In this document: positions 9,877 through 19,000 of the stretch, one piece after another | Position numbering within the stretch: position 1 is the stretch's first letter | Layout: each line of letters opens with the position of its first letter | NCBI GenBank assembly: GCA_022447625.1 | Contig: JAKVAX010000004.1 | Span: 124,001 to 188,000 of the forward strand | Direction: 5' to 3' | From: Flavobacteriales bacterium | GTDB taxonomy: Bacteria > Bacteroidota > Bacteroidia > Flavobacteriales_D > Sanyastnellaceae | DNA: 64,000 nt | Made by a program: the position numbers and the translations under genes | The notes under the pieces: model-generated | Databases searched by the model: none | Told to the model about the DNA's origin: nothing | What the model saw: the letters and a program-made list of their open reading frames with translations, nothing else

Positions 9877-10308
9877 ATGCACAACCTTCGACCAGAGGAA
9901 CTTGATGACTTCAAAAGCGAGACGCCACAGGCGTTCTTCCGCTACAGTGATGGTATCCTGGTCGTTGAGCTCAAACCAGAATTAATCATTGATCTACGCA
10001 CCATTCGGCGCATGGAACGCTTTCGAAAGGAAATGTCAATGGGTTTTGAGCTTCCAGTCCTGATTGTGATTCCAAAAGATCACTTGTTGCTTGACAAAGA
10101 GGCCTTTCAATATTTAGGAAGCAAAGAGGCTATGGATGGTTGCGTGGCTAAGGCCATTGTCATCAAAGCACCGTTACGTGTGATCTTAAAAAACTTCTCC
10201 CTAGCTTTCTTGAAAGCGGATAAGCCATTCAGATTATTCGTCAGTAGATCAGAAGCCAAAATGTGGCTCTTCGATCATATCACCGAGGAGATTATTTTAC
10301 CAGATTGA
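9877..10308 (+). CDS. Small STAS-like protein (DUF7793-type)
   Basis: 143 residues, soluble, no signal peptide. The alternating strands and helices resemble the SpoIIAA/STAS fold of the DUF7793 group: a beta strand GILVVELK, a central strand LPVLIVIPKDHLLLDKEAFQYL, then CVAKAIVIKAPLRVILKNFSLAF and PFRLFVSRSEAKMWL at the end. In related proteins this layout is found near histidine kinases, but none is adjacent here. Family assignment is from pattern only. It overlaps the convergent T9SS gene by 17 bp. Confidence 0.6.
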   Translation: MHNLRPEELDDFKSETPQAFFRYSDGILVVELKPELIIDLRTIRRMERFRKEMSMGFELPVLIVIPKDHLLLDKEAFQYLGSKEAMDGCVAKAIVIKAPLRVILKNFSLAFLKADKPFRLFVSRSEAKMWLFDHITEEIILPD

Positions 10309-11341
10309 TACGTTCGCACCGAACGGCATTGTCTGTTTGCACCTCTACTAGGTAGAATCCATTCGAGAAGTTCGAGAGATCAACGAATCCAAATTGAATG
10401 CCTTGCACTAGAACTTTCCCATCCAATGAATAAATAGTCACCGAAGCCCCTGCTGGGAGATTCGAAATGTAGAGCCCACCGGTGGTTGGGTTAGGATAGA
10501 AGTCCATCTGTGCAAGCAACAGCTCATCTACGTTATCTGGTTCTTCTTCCTCTTCTTCAAGGTCTTTGTAGAGAATCTGCGAAACCAATCCGAGGTTTTC
10601 AATGACACGCATAACTGGAATCCCTTCTTCCTTCGCTAGCCAGTGATATTCCACGCTGTTACGCTCAAAGGTGAAGTCTTGTTGGATGAAGTCAATGTAG
10701 AGGGAGTCATTCGCGTTAATCTCCATACGCACTTTGATCACTTCAAACTCGCCGTATGGCGTGATGAGCGTTCCCCATCCGTCTACGTCAACATCTCTTG
10801 ACTGTTCAAGCTTGTAAGCGCCTAGAGTTGGAACTTCAACCTCCCACTCGCTGTAGCTTTCGTAGAAGTCAGCGTATTCTAGCGGGAGCTCATAAACGTT
10901 ATCTACTGGATCATTGACCCCAGGAATGGGAATACTATTGATGGTTGCCCCGAATCCGACAATGGTATATGCGTCTTCGTCTAATTGGTAAAATTCATAG
11001 AAGTTGTCTAGTGAAAACTCTCCAACCTGAAAACCATCCGTCTGAATGGCGTGGTCAGCAAGGTGTTCTTGATCGAATGGATTGTTGAATAGGAATTGGT
11101 AGGAGAACGGCGCTTCAGATACCGGTATGAAGTTGCGCGCTTGTTGTGCGACCGGCTCTAGATCACTGTAATCCCAGGTGTATTCGAAACCTGTTTCGCT
11201 GAAATCGTAGTCGTTGAATAGGCCCGCATTCGTCACGAAATAGATCGAATCAGCTGAGGGCATATCATCTTGGGTAATCGTGATTTGTGCGTTCACGTTT
11301 AGCGCCAAGAATGTTAGAATTAGAAGCGATAGGTTTCGCAT
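10292..11341 (-). CDS. T9SS-exported protein of unknown function
   Basis: 349 residues from ATG 11341, which gives a proper signal peptide (MRNLSLLILTFLALNVNAQ); the open frame extends 20 codons upstream without signal character. The middle is beta-rich with many aromatic and acidic residues. The C-terminal about 75 residues are a type A T9SS sorting domain: FYPNPTTGG, ASVTIYSLDGKVL, and the final NGFYLVEVQTD...INLVK. It is therefore predicted to cross the outer membrane and be anchored to the surface or released. No enzymatic motif was seen. Confidence 0.8.
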   Translation of the reverse strand: MRNLSLLILTFLALNVNAQITITQDDMPSADSIYFVTNAGLFNDYDFSETGFEYTWDYSDLEPVAQQARNFIPVSEAPFSYQFLFNNPFDQEHLADHAIQTDGFQVGEFSLDNFYEFYQLDEDAYTIVGFGATINSIPIPGVNDPVDNVYELPLEYADFYESYSEWEVEVPTLGAYKLEQSRDVDVDGWGTLITPYGEFEVIKVRMEINANDSLYIDFIQQDFTFERNSVEYHWLAKEEGIPVMRVIENLGLVSQILYKDLEEEEEEPDNVDELLLAQMDFYPNPTTGGLYISNLPAGASVTIYSLDGKVLVQGIQFGFVDLSNFSNGFYLVEVQTDNAVRCERINLVK

Positions 11342-11403
11342 GCCGTTAGTTTGATCGAAAGATAAGACTTTACGCGCGGCTCTTAAATGCAGCTGGGGCA
11401 CAA

Positions 11404-12264
11404 CTATTCAAAGCTCATTGAGAAGAACGATTTCATTTCCTGTTTGCTGAGGGAGTCAGCTTCAGCGTTGTATGCCAATGGTAAATCAAACGCTTCACCC
11501 TTAGCTGTAGCTTCTGGATTCGAAAAAGCGTGAACGGCACCCGGGTAGGCAATGAGTTCAAAGTCGGCTCCGTTCGTTGTCATTTCGGATGTAAATGCAT
11601 CACGCGCAGAACCTGGAACAAAAGGATCATCTTCACCAGTCAATACGAGGATTTTAGTTTGAATCGTATCTGTTGCTTCCACCGCAGCACCAAGTGAACC
11701 ATGAATGCTCACAACGCCATCGAGATCAACACCTTGGCGAGCCATGTTAAGTACAACACCTCCACCAAAACAATAGCCTACAGCTCCAATCCTGTCATTT
11801 TTTACTGTAGGGTGGTCTTCAAGCAGTTTCTTTGCCTCTAGAAAACGAGCAGTAGCACCGTCAAAGTCAGACATGACAGCTCCTGCAAAACTTCCAGCGT
11901 CAGAAGGGTGGTCAGCAGTTTGTCCATTTCCATACATGTCTACCGCAAGTGCAGTATAACCGAGTGACGCCAGGTATTCAGCACTTTTTCGGGCGTGATC
12001 GTTATGTCCCCACCATTCATGAACTACCAAAACGCCTGGACGTTGACCTTCAATGTTCTTATCGTACACCAAGTATCCGTTCATAGCAACGGAGTCAGCC
12101 ATGTAGCTCACTTCCTGTCCGTTCAGTTCTACGCCTGTTTTAGGCATGCGTTGACCTTGTTCCTCTGCTGGAGGAGTTGTTGTTTCAGGCGAGTCATCTG
12201 AAGTAGGCTCAGTGCCACAAGAAAAGAAGGCAATTGAGAGAAGGGCGAGAAGTACTTTTTTCAT
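11404..12264 (-). CDS. Dienelactone hydrolase family lipoprotein
   Basis: 286 residues from ATG 12264 (MKKVLLALLSIAFFSC): a lipoprotein signal with Cys16. The open frame runs 57 codons further up but that part has no lipoprotein character. The alpha/beta hydrolase core has the DLH hallmarks: HEWWGH near the oxyanion region, the nucleophile elbow GYCFGGG with Cys instead of Ser, Asp in GEDDPF, and His in GAVHAF. DLH enzymes hydrolyse dienelactones and related esters. Many Bacteroidota members are envelope lipoproteins with undefined substrates. Confidence 0.88.
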   Translation of the reverse strand: MKKVLLALLSIAFFSCGTEPTSDDSPETTTPPAEEQGQRMPKTGVELNGQEVSYMADSVAMNGYLVYDKNIEGQRPGVLVVHEWWGHNDHARKSAEYLASLGYTALAVDMYGNGQTADHPSDAGSFAGAVMSDFDGATARFLEAKKLLEDHPTVKNDRIGAVGYCFGGGVVLNMARQGVDLDGVVSIHGSLGAAVEATDTIQTKILVLTGEDDPFVPGSARDAFTSEMTTNGADFELIAYPGAVHAFSNPEATAKGEAFDLPLAYNAEADSLSKQEMKSFFSMSFE

Positions 12265-12613
12265 CTTGATCATAATAGGAAACGAACCTACGAAATCAGG
12301 AAATATTCTTACGCGAAGTCGTTCGATTTTACCGAAAAATGAAAGTAGTGACGCCAAGCTGAGGGCACCTTTTGCTGGTGAGTCGAATACACTTCCCATA
12401 CTGGTCATCGTCAATGTCGTTCCCCATGGTATCACCTTGAACGTTGATCTAGCGCATCACGTCCAACAATGTATTGATGAATAACCGTGATTCGCTCATT
12501 ATGGAAGTTGTGGATTGAATGGACATAGTTTGGCTCATGTCAGTAAAACGTTCACTTGACGAAGATAGGTGCATCTGCTAGAATTCAATTCGTTGCAATC
12601 ATTGAAAGCCTTG
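12265..12613. other. Gap without a recognised gene
   Basis: About 350 bp between divergent genes. The minus frame of the hydrolase stays open to 12435, and a 90-codon plus frame (12212-12484) crosses it. Neither has recognisable protein character or a promoter in place. No heptamer repeat or terminator was seen. Confidence 0.5.
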
Positions 12614-12621
12614 TACTTTTA
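12614..12621 (+). promoter_or_regulatory. -7 box TACTTTTA
   Basis: One mismatch from TAnnTTTG, 4 nt before ATG 12626, the same spacing as other probable leaderless starts in the window. Confidence 0.5.
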
Positions 12622-12625
12622 GCCC

Positions 12626-13138
12626 ATGAAAGCGAAAAGACACCAAGTGACCGTGATCGGTCGATACGATGCAACAGATGAACAGTACCAAATGGGTATG
12701 GACATCGGTAGAATGCTGGCCGAGTTGAACATCACAGCGATCACTGGTGGGAGAGGAGGACTCATGGAAGCCGTTGCTCGTGGATGTACCGAAGCAGGCG
12801 GACTATCCGTAGGGATTTTACCTGGAGAGCAATTCGAGGAATCTAATGAGTACAATTCAGTGGTGATTCCTTCCGGGATTGGTTATGCTCGAAATTCCAT
12901 GAACGTGCTTGCCGCTGACGTCGTGATAGCCGTTGGAGGTGCTGCAGGAACACTTTCGGAAATGGCTTTTGCTTGGAGCTATAAACGTCCGGTGATTGCC
13001 TTACTTGGCAGCGGTGGATGGGCTGAAGAGCTCGCTGGGAAACACATAGACCACCGTTGGGAACAAGAAATCATTCCAGCAACAGATGTTGCTGAGATTA
13101 GAAAAGAGCTCGTTAAACTTCTGGGGATCGACTCCTAA
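12626..13138 (+). CDS. LOG-superfamily protein, TIGR00725-like
   Basis: 170 residues. GGRGGLMEAVARGCTEAGG (about residues 40-58) and GGAAGTLSEMAFAW (about 108-121) correspond to the GGGxGxM and PGGxGTxxE motifs of the lysine decarboxylase-like/LOG superfamily. The second motif has Ala where the true cytokinin-activating LOG enzymes have Gly, and lacks the leading Pro, as in the TIGR00725 group. Members bind nucleotides and some cleave nucleoside monophosphates; activity here is unproven. It is distinct from the LOG protein at 36700, which has the full PGGFGT motif. Confidence 0.75.
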   Translation: MKAKRHQVTVIGRYDATDEQYQMGMDIGRMLAELNITAITGGRGGLMEAVARGCTEAGGLSVGILPGEQFEESNEYNSVVIPSGIGYARNSMNVLAADVVIAVGGAAGTLSEMAFAWSYKRPVIALLGSGGWAEELAGKHIDHRWEQEIIPATDVAEIRKELVKLLGIDS

Positions 13139-13141
13139 AAC

Positions 13142-14554
13142 CTACTTGGCTGGTGCCAAGCCTAGTTCTCCTCCTTTACTGATCATGAAGTGGTAAGCTT
13201 CGTCTCGATCATTTTTAATCTCTCCTTCAAGAATAGCTTCTTTGATGGCATTCTTGATCTGCCCAACTTTACGACAAGGAGGGATATCGAAGGTCTTCAT
13301 GATTTCCTCACCCGAGATAGGTGGCTGGAAATTGCGAATGCGGTCTTTCTCTTCAACCTCTACCAGCTTCACCTTCACCACGTCGTAGTTGCTCAAGTAA
13401 CGCTTCACCTTCGCTTCATTCTTCGAGGTGATATCGGCGCGGCATAGCAACATCAAATCATCGATGTCATCTCCTGCATCGAATAAAAGTCGACGTACGG
13501 CGCTATCCGTGATCTCTTCCTTCGTCAACGCAATCGGACGTAAGTGCAGCGCAACCAGCTTTTGAACATACTTCATACGATGATCCGTGGGCAACTTCAA
13601 TCGCTTGAAGATCTTCGGTACCATACGCGCACCTTTGTCTTCGTGTCCGTGGAAGGTCCAGCCGTGCACTTCATCAAAGCGTTTCGTGGCAGGCTTCGCG
13701 ATATCATGGAGAATCGCCGACCAACGCAGCCACAAATCATCAGAAGTTGCAGCAAGGTTATCAAGCACTTCTAAGGTGTGGTAGAAGTTATCTTTATGAC
13801 CAATTCCGTTGATGCGATCCACCCCTTTGAGGGCAATCATCTCAGGAAGGATGTGCTGCAGGAGGTTGGTCTTTAGCAAGAGTTTGAATCCAATTGAAGG
13901 TCGTTTTGACTCAATGATCTTGTTCAACTCTACGCTGATACGTTCCATGCTTACGATCTTGATACGATCGGCATTCTTGCGGATAGATTCAAGACTATCT
14001 TGGTCAATGGTGAAGCGCAATTGCGTCGCAAAGCGAATGGCGCGCATCATACGCAAAGGATCATCACTGTAGGTAATGTCTGGCTCCAAGGGGGTACGAA
14101 TCAATCCAGCGTCGAGATCAATCACACCACCAAATGGATCGACAAGCTCTCCGAAGTTCTCTTCGTTCAATGAAAGGGCAAGGGCGTTGATGGTAAAATC
14201 ACGACGGTTTTGATCGTCTTCAATCGTACCGTCTTCCACAATCGGCTTGCGTGAATCTCGCTGGTAGCTTTCTTTTCTTGCTCCTACGAACTCGATGTCG
14301 TAGTCTTTGAAACGGAAGGCTGCTGTTCCAAAGTTCTTGTAGTAGGCTACCTTCTTCACGCCCATCTCAGCGGCGGTCGCTTTGGCCAGTTCAATCCCGC
14401 TTCCTTCTATGACAATGTCAATGTCTTTCACCGATCGGCCAAGGATCACATCTCGCACGTATCCACCAATAGCAAAGGCTTGCTGACCTTTTTCGTCGGC
14501 AATTTTCCCGGCTACTTTGAAGACCGGATGTTTGAGATGTTCGCTCAGGTTCAT
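13142..14554 (-). CDS. CCA-adding enzyme / polyA polymerase family tRNA nucleotidyltransferase with HD domain
   Basis: 470 residues from ATG 14554. The in-frame ATG at 14572 is rejected because the codons between contain a perfect promoter box. The class II nucleotidyltransferase head shows GGYVRD, the catalytic DIDIV, and RRDFTINALAL. A C-terminal HD phosphohydrolase-like domain shows HDIAKPATK and FHGHEDKGA. It adds or repairs the CCA tail of tRNAs, needed here because the tRNA-Arg gene encodes none. Length and HD domain fit the Bacteroidota form. Confidence 0.9.
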   Translation of the reverse strand: MNLSEHLKHPVFKVAGKIADEKGQQAFAIGGYVRDVILGRSVKDIDIVIEGSGIELAKATAAEMGVKKVAYYKNFGTAAFRFKDYDIEFVGARKESYQRDSRKPIVEDGTIEDDQNRRDFTINALALSLNEENFGELVDPFGGVIDLDAGLIRTPLEPDITYSDDPLRMMRAIRFATQLRFTIDQDSLESIRKNADRIKIVSMERISVELNKIIESKRPSIGFKLLLKTNLLQHILPEMIALKGVDRINGIGHKDNFYHTLEVLDNLAATSDDLWLRWSAILHDIAKPATKRFDEVHGWTFHGHEDKGARMVPKIFKRLKLPTDHRMKYVQKLVALHLRPIALTKEEITDSAVRRLLFDAGDDIDDLMLLCRADITSKNEAKVKRYLSNYDVVKVKLVEVEEKDRIRNFQPPISGEEIMKTFDIPPCRKVGQIKNAIKEAILEGEIKNDRDEAYHFMISKGGELGLAPAK

Positions 14555-14558
14555 TTTG

Positions 14559-14566
14559 CAAAGGTA
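14559..14566 (-). promoter_or_regulatory. -7 box TACCTTTG deciding the start of the tRNA nucleotidyltransferase
   Basis: On the minus strand TACCTTTG is followed by 4 nt and then ATG 14554. Transcription would start at or next to the ATG, excluding the longer start at 14572. Confidence 0.65.
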
Positions 14567-14591
14567 ATTCACCGTTTTGCTTTGTACAATA

Positions 14592-14725
14592 TCTAGGGTG
14601 GACCGTGGACCGTGGACTGATTGCGGATTGCGGAACGCGGAGGGGTTGATGTAACTGGAAGAAAAAAACGGACGCCGGGCGCCGGAAAAAACTCAGCCTT
14701 AAGCCATGCGCCCTAAGCCTTACGC
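14592..14725. repeat. Degenerate heptamer array overlapping the MFS stop codon
   Basis: Units include GTGGACC (three in a row), GATTGCG (two), CGGACGC/CGGGCGC, and AGCCTTA/CGCCCTA. The 25 bp at 14696-14720 match 4067-4091 with one difference. The TAG stop of the MFS gene at 14713-14715 lies inside the repeat. Confidence 0.8.
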
Positions 14726-15957
14726 CTAGCGATAGTTAACGCAGTTACCCCACCCAATAGCGCAAACCCCGCCATCACTAAATAAACATACTGATGCCCC
14801 TGTTTCCGGGGGAAATCGTCTAGGAAGACACCGATGAGTTTGGCCATGTAGACGTCGGGGAGGAAGCCGACAATGCTGGCGATTCCTACGACAGTTCCCG
14901 TGATGGCGATGGGGATTTCCATTTCTTCCATTACCGCGAAGTAGAGACCTCGTAGGGCGTAGATAGAGGCGGCCATGGCCATGATGATGATTAGGAAGGG
15001 GAGTAGAATACTGACTTGGCTAGCGCCGAAACCGACGAGGAGTCCGCAGAGGAAGATGATGGCGAAGGCGCCTACGATCAAACGACTCGTGCGGATCGAT
15101 GTTCCAAGGATTCCACCAGCAATGGCTCCTAAAGGACGTACCCAAAGCAGTTGGCTCGTGAATGCAGCAGCTGCGCTTTCATTCATGTTCAAATAAGTTT
15201 CCGCGAGCGCGGGAAAAGCATCAGTGACACGATAAGCTGAATAAGCACATAGAATGATCAACGATTGCCTCCAGACTGCAGGCATTTTGAAGGCCTTCCA
15301 AATTTGACTTGGTTCAAAGCGGGGTTGGGCTGCATTTGGCGGAGGTGTGCGTAAGGCGAAAAGCACCGCTAGTCCTGCCAACACTACGAAGCTAGAGAAG
15401 AAGTAGATCACTACCTGGAAGGCTTCCTTACGTTCTTCAGGTGTGATGCTTCCAGCGTCCGTTGGGATAACGTCTTGGAGCAATCCCACCGCTACGAAAC
15501 CAATCAGTGCGGCAATCAATCCTCGTCCGCCGTCTAGAATACCGTAGGCGAGGGGAGCGTTGCCAACACCTCCGTAATCTCTAGTAGCGCGAAGCATGGC
15601 CGCCCAAAAGAGCATGATCGTTGATACCCCATAGAAAGCATACAACCCGTACAATGCGCCTTTTGGAGGAATGCTCGCCAGATAGAAACCGCTAATTCCA
15701 GTAATGATCAAAGCCCCCGATAGTAACCATCGAGCTTTGAATCGATCAGCAACCGGACCTCCTAAGAAGTAACAACCAATCGCTACCAAGCCATAAACAG
15801 AGAAGAGATCTCCAAGCTCTGAATTGCTCAGGTCAAATACTTGCAGCAGCGTGAGTGTGAAGATGCGGGGTAGGACAAAGGGTAGGAAAAAGATGGCTTC
15901 CCCGGCAATGAATAAGAGGATCAGTACAGGGTAGTTGATCTTGTTTCTCGTGTCCAT
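14713..15957 (-). CDS. MFS transporter
   Basis: 414 residues with about 12 hydrophobic segments spread over the full length, so an inner-membrane permease. The loop 2-3 motif appears as GGPVADRFKARW (about 74-85), matching the MFS signature GxxxDRxGRR. Its sequence (GILDGGRGLIAALIGF, LWVRPLGAIAGGILG) suggests the OPA/nitrate-sugar-phosphate-like part of the superfamily, but the substrate is not identifiable. The last four codons and stop lie in a heptamer repeat, so the C-terminus RRKA may be partly repeat-derived. Confidence 0.85.
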   Translation of the reverse strand: MDTRNKINYPVLILLFIAGEAIFFLPFVLPRIFTLTLLQVFDLSNSELGDLFSVYGLVAIGCYFLGGPVADRFKARWLLSGALIITGISGFYLASIPPKGALYGLYAFYGVSTIMLFWAAMLRATRDYGGVGNAPLAYGILDGGRGLIAALIGFVAVGLLQDVIPTDAGSITPEERKEAFQVVIYFFSSFVVLAGLAVLFALRTPPPNAAQPRFEPSQIWKAFKMPAVWRQSLIILCAYSAYRVTDAFPALAETYLNMNESAAAAFTSQLLWVRPLGAIAGGILGTSIRTSRLIVGAFAIIFLCGLLVGFGASQVSILLPFLIIIMAMAASIYALRGLYFAVMEEMEIPIAITGTVVGIASIVGFLPDVYMAKLIGVFLDDFPRKQGHQYVYLVMAGFALLGGVTALTIARRKA

Positions 15958-16092
15958 GGAAGGTAAGATACATCAAATGTGCAGGTCATTCCCCTCAGCG
16001 CTTTGGTCGTCCTAGCATTCTGAACCTTAAGCGATGATGTCGTGTTCTGCATGCATTCACGCTGTATCTTACAGTCCTAAACCGAAATAATC

Positions 16093-19000
16093 ATGTCGAG
16101 AAACTTGCTGTTGGTGGCTTTGCTACTGATCTCTAGCGCTGTATTGGCGCAGGATAGTGGCGAAAACGGACCAGATTGGTCAGTCTTAATTCACGATGAA
16201 GATCTCACTTTCGAAGAGGTTCAAGCTCAATTTGAAGCGTACTGGGAAGGAAAGGAAATTGCTCCTGGAAGCGGCTGGAAGCCTTTCAAACGCTGGGAGC
16301 TGCTAATGGAGGGTCGTCTGACCTCTGATGGCAAGGTGCCGCAATGGAGCAATATGAGTCGGGCCTACCAAGAAGCACTGCAACACCGACTCGCTAGAAG
16401 TGAGGAAGGAAACTGGCAAGTACTAGGACCAATCCTTGATATTCAGACCACAAGAGAGAACATTCCAGGTATCGGACGTATGAATACGGTGGCCTTCCAC
16501 CCAACCGATCCAAACATCATTTTTTGTGGTGCCCCTGCCGGTGGACTATGGCGTTCTTATGATGGAGGTAATACTTGGGAATCCAATACTGATGACTTGC
16601 CAACGCTTGGAGTGAGTGCGATTGCTTTCGATCCATTTGATCCAGATATCGTGTACATCGGAACAGGTGACCGTGATGCAGGTGATGCTCCAGGAATGGG
16701 AGTGATGAAGTCGACCGATGGAGGGGTCTCTTGGGAGTTTTCTAACGAAGGCATGGAAGATTATACCATCGGTGATATGAAATGTGACCCAGAAAACCCT
16801 GGGGTGATCATTGCCGCAACAGACGAAGGAGTTCATCGCTCTGATGACTACGGTGCATCATGGGAACACACCAGTAACAGCATGTTCTACAAGGAAGTGG
16901 AGTTCAAGCCAGGTGATTCACAAATTGTGTACGCAACGGCTCAAGGACGTTTCTTCCGAAGTGATGATAATGGACAATCATTCAGCCAAATTGGTAACGG
17001 GTTGACGAACGGAACACGTAACGTGATCGCGGTAACACCAGCGAATCCTGAATACGTTTACATCTGTTCGGCTAACCAAACGAACTTCCGTGCGCTCTTC
17101 AAGTCTACAGATAGTGGTATCTCTTGGGAAGAGATGTCAGATTCACCGAACATTCTCGACTGGTCGGCTGATGGATCTGGTGATGGAGGTCAAGCATGGT
17201 ATGACCTATGTATGAATGCAGACCCAGTGAATCCAGAGCGTATTTACGTTGGTGGTATCCGCATGAAGCGCAGTGATGACGGTGGGGTGACATGGATTGA
17301 CATGCAAAACAGCTACCTGCACGTTGATCAGCACTGGCTAGAATTTTCGCCTCATACCAACGAGCTTTACCTAGCGAATGACGGTGGAATGTACCGTTTG
17401 GAAAATGGTACGAACTGGATTGACATTTCAAGCAACATCGTAACAGGGCAGATCTATAAGTTCGGACAAGCCCCATTCACGGGCAACGACGCACTTACTG
17501 GTTACCAAGACAATGGTACGATGATCTATAACGGTGTGGTTTGGGATCGCGCAGGTGGAGCCGATGGTTTCGAATGCCAATATGACCCAACGGATGAGGG
17601 AGTTTACTACAACTCGATCTACTACGGTCAAGTGTACCGCACAAACGATAACGTAACAAACCAGAAGATTGCAGGTGTCAATGAACTGGGGATCGATGAA
17701 TCTGGAGCTTGGCTTTCGCCTTGGTTTGTTAGCCAAGAAGATGAAAACACCATGTTCCTCGGTATGAAGAATGTGTGGCGTTGTCGTAATATCAAGCACC
17801 CTGAAAAAGATAGCTTGGTTTGGGAGCGTATTTCGAATAACCTCGGAGGCAATAACCTCTCAAACATGGGGGTGTTGATTCAGCACCGCGCTGATACGAA
17901 TGTGGTTTACGGAACAGAAGGTTCTCGTAAGCTGTTCCGTACAAATAATGCTCTCGCTAACGCGGAAGAAGTGACTTGGGATGATATCTCAAACAGCCTC
18001 CCTTGGGTAACGACACCTGTTACAGCTCTTGAATCACATCCTGATTCTGTGAACTGGGTCTACCTCGGATTCGATAACAAGGTGTGGAAGAGTATTGACC
18101 AAGGTGAGAACTGGGAAGACATCTCAGGTACACTACCAGACGTACGCATCAACTCTATCGTTTACGAACTAGGAACGGATGAAGGTCTGTACATCGGAAC
18201 GGATATGGGTATCTACTACCGCGAAGCTGGAATGGACGATTGGACTTCGTTCAGCAATGGATTGCCATTGGGTGTGCGAGTAACTGAATTGGAGATTTTC
18301 TACGGTGAAACAGCGGCAGAAAATAGACTTCGTGCTTCAACTTATGGACGTGGTCTTTGGGAGTCTGATCTATTCGGAAGCGAGGTGAATGTGTTCCCGG
18401 CTACTGCATGGGCATTGACTCCAGATGCAGCTGTAGAGGTATTCGGTGAGTTCGAAGTGAATATTGGTTTCTATCGCAACTTGACGAATATTGATGTGAC
18501 TGATTTTGACATCGCCGATGTTAATATTACAAATGGTACAGTGACTGACCTTACCGGAGGACCAGTATTCACTGCTACCATCGAACCAGATGCATTTGGT
18601 TTGATTGAATTGACGATTCCAGATGCGGCAGCTATCGATCTTGATGGACTCGATACCTACGCTTCGGATACGCTGCGTGTGCTTTACAAGCCAGCTCCTG
18701 AAGAGTTCGGTATTTACGGACCAGGTGGGGTAGGAGATGAAGATGATTTGACACTCTGGCTGCGTGCAGATGAAGGTACTTTCTCTACAGAAGGTGGTGC
18801 ACTCGCTAGCGCGGAAGGAGATCCTGTCCAGCAGTGGGAAGATATCTCTGGTAACGGTTACAACGCTTTCCAAGAGTCTTTGGATGCACGTCCGACATTA
18901 AGCACAGACGATAATGGCATAAATGGTTTCCCTGCGATTGAGTTCAATGGTGAGAACCAATACTTTGTAGCTGATGATATTCCTTCGAGTGTTGATGTCA

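Noticed and set aside
12265-12435. 57-residue N-terminal extension of the dienelactone hydrolase
   Set aside because: The lipoprotein signal starts at 12264; the extension has no domain character.
12212-12484. 90-residue plus-strand ORF
   Set aside because: It overlaps the hydrolase start, and has no promoter or family resemblance.
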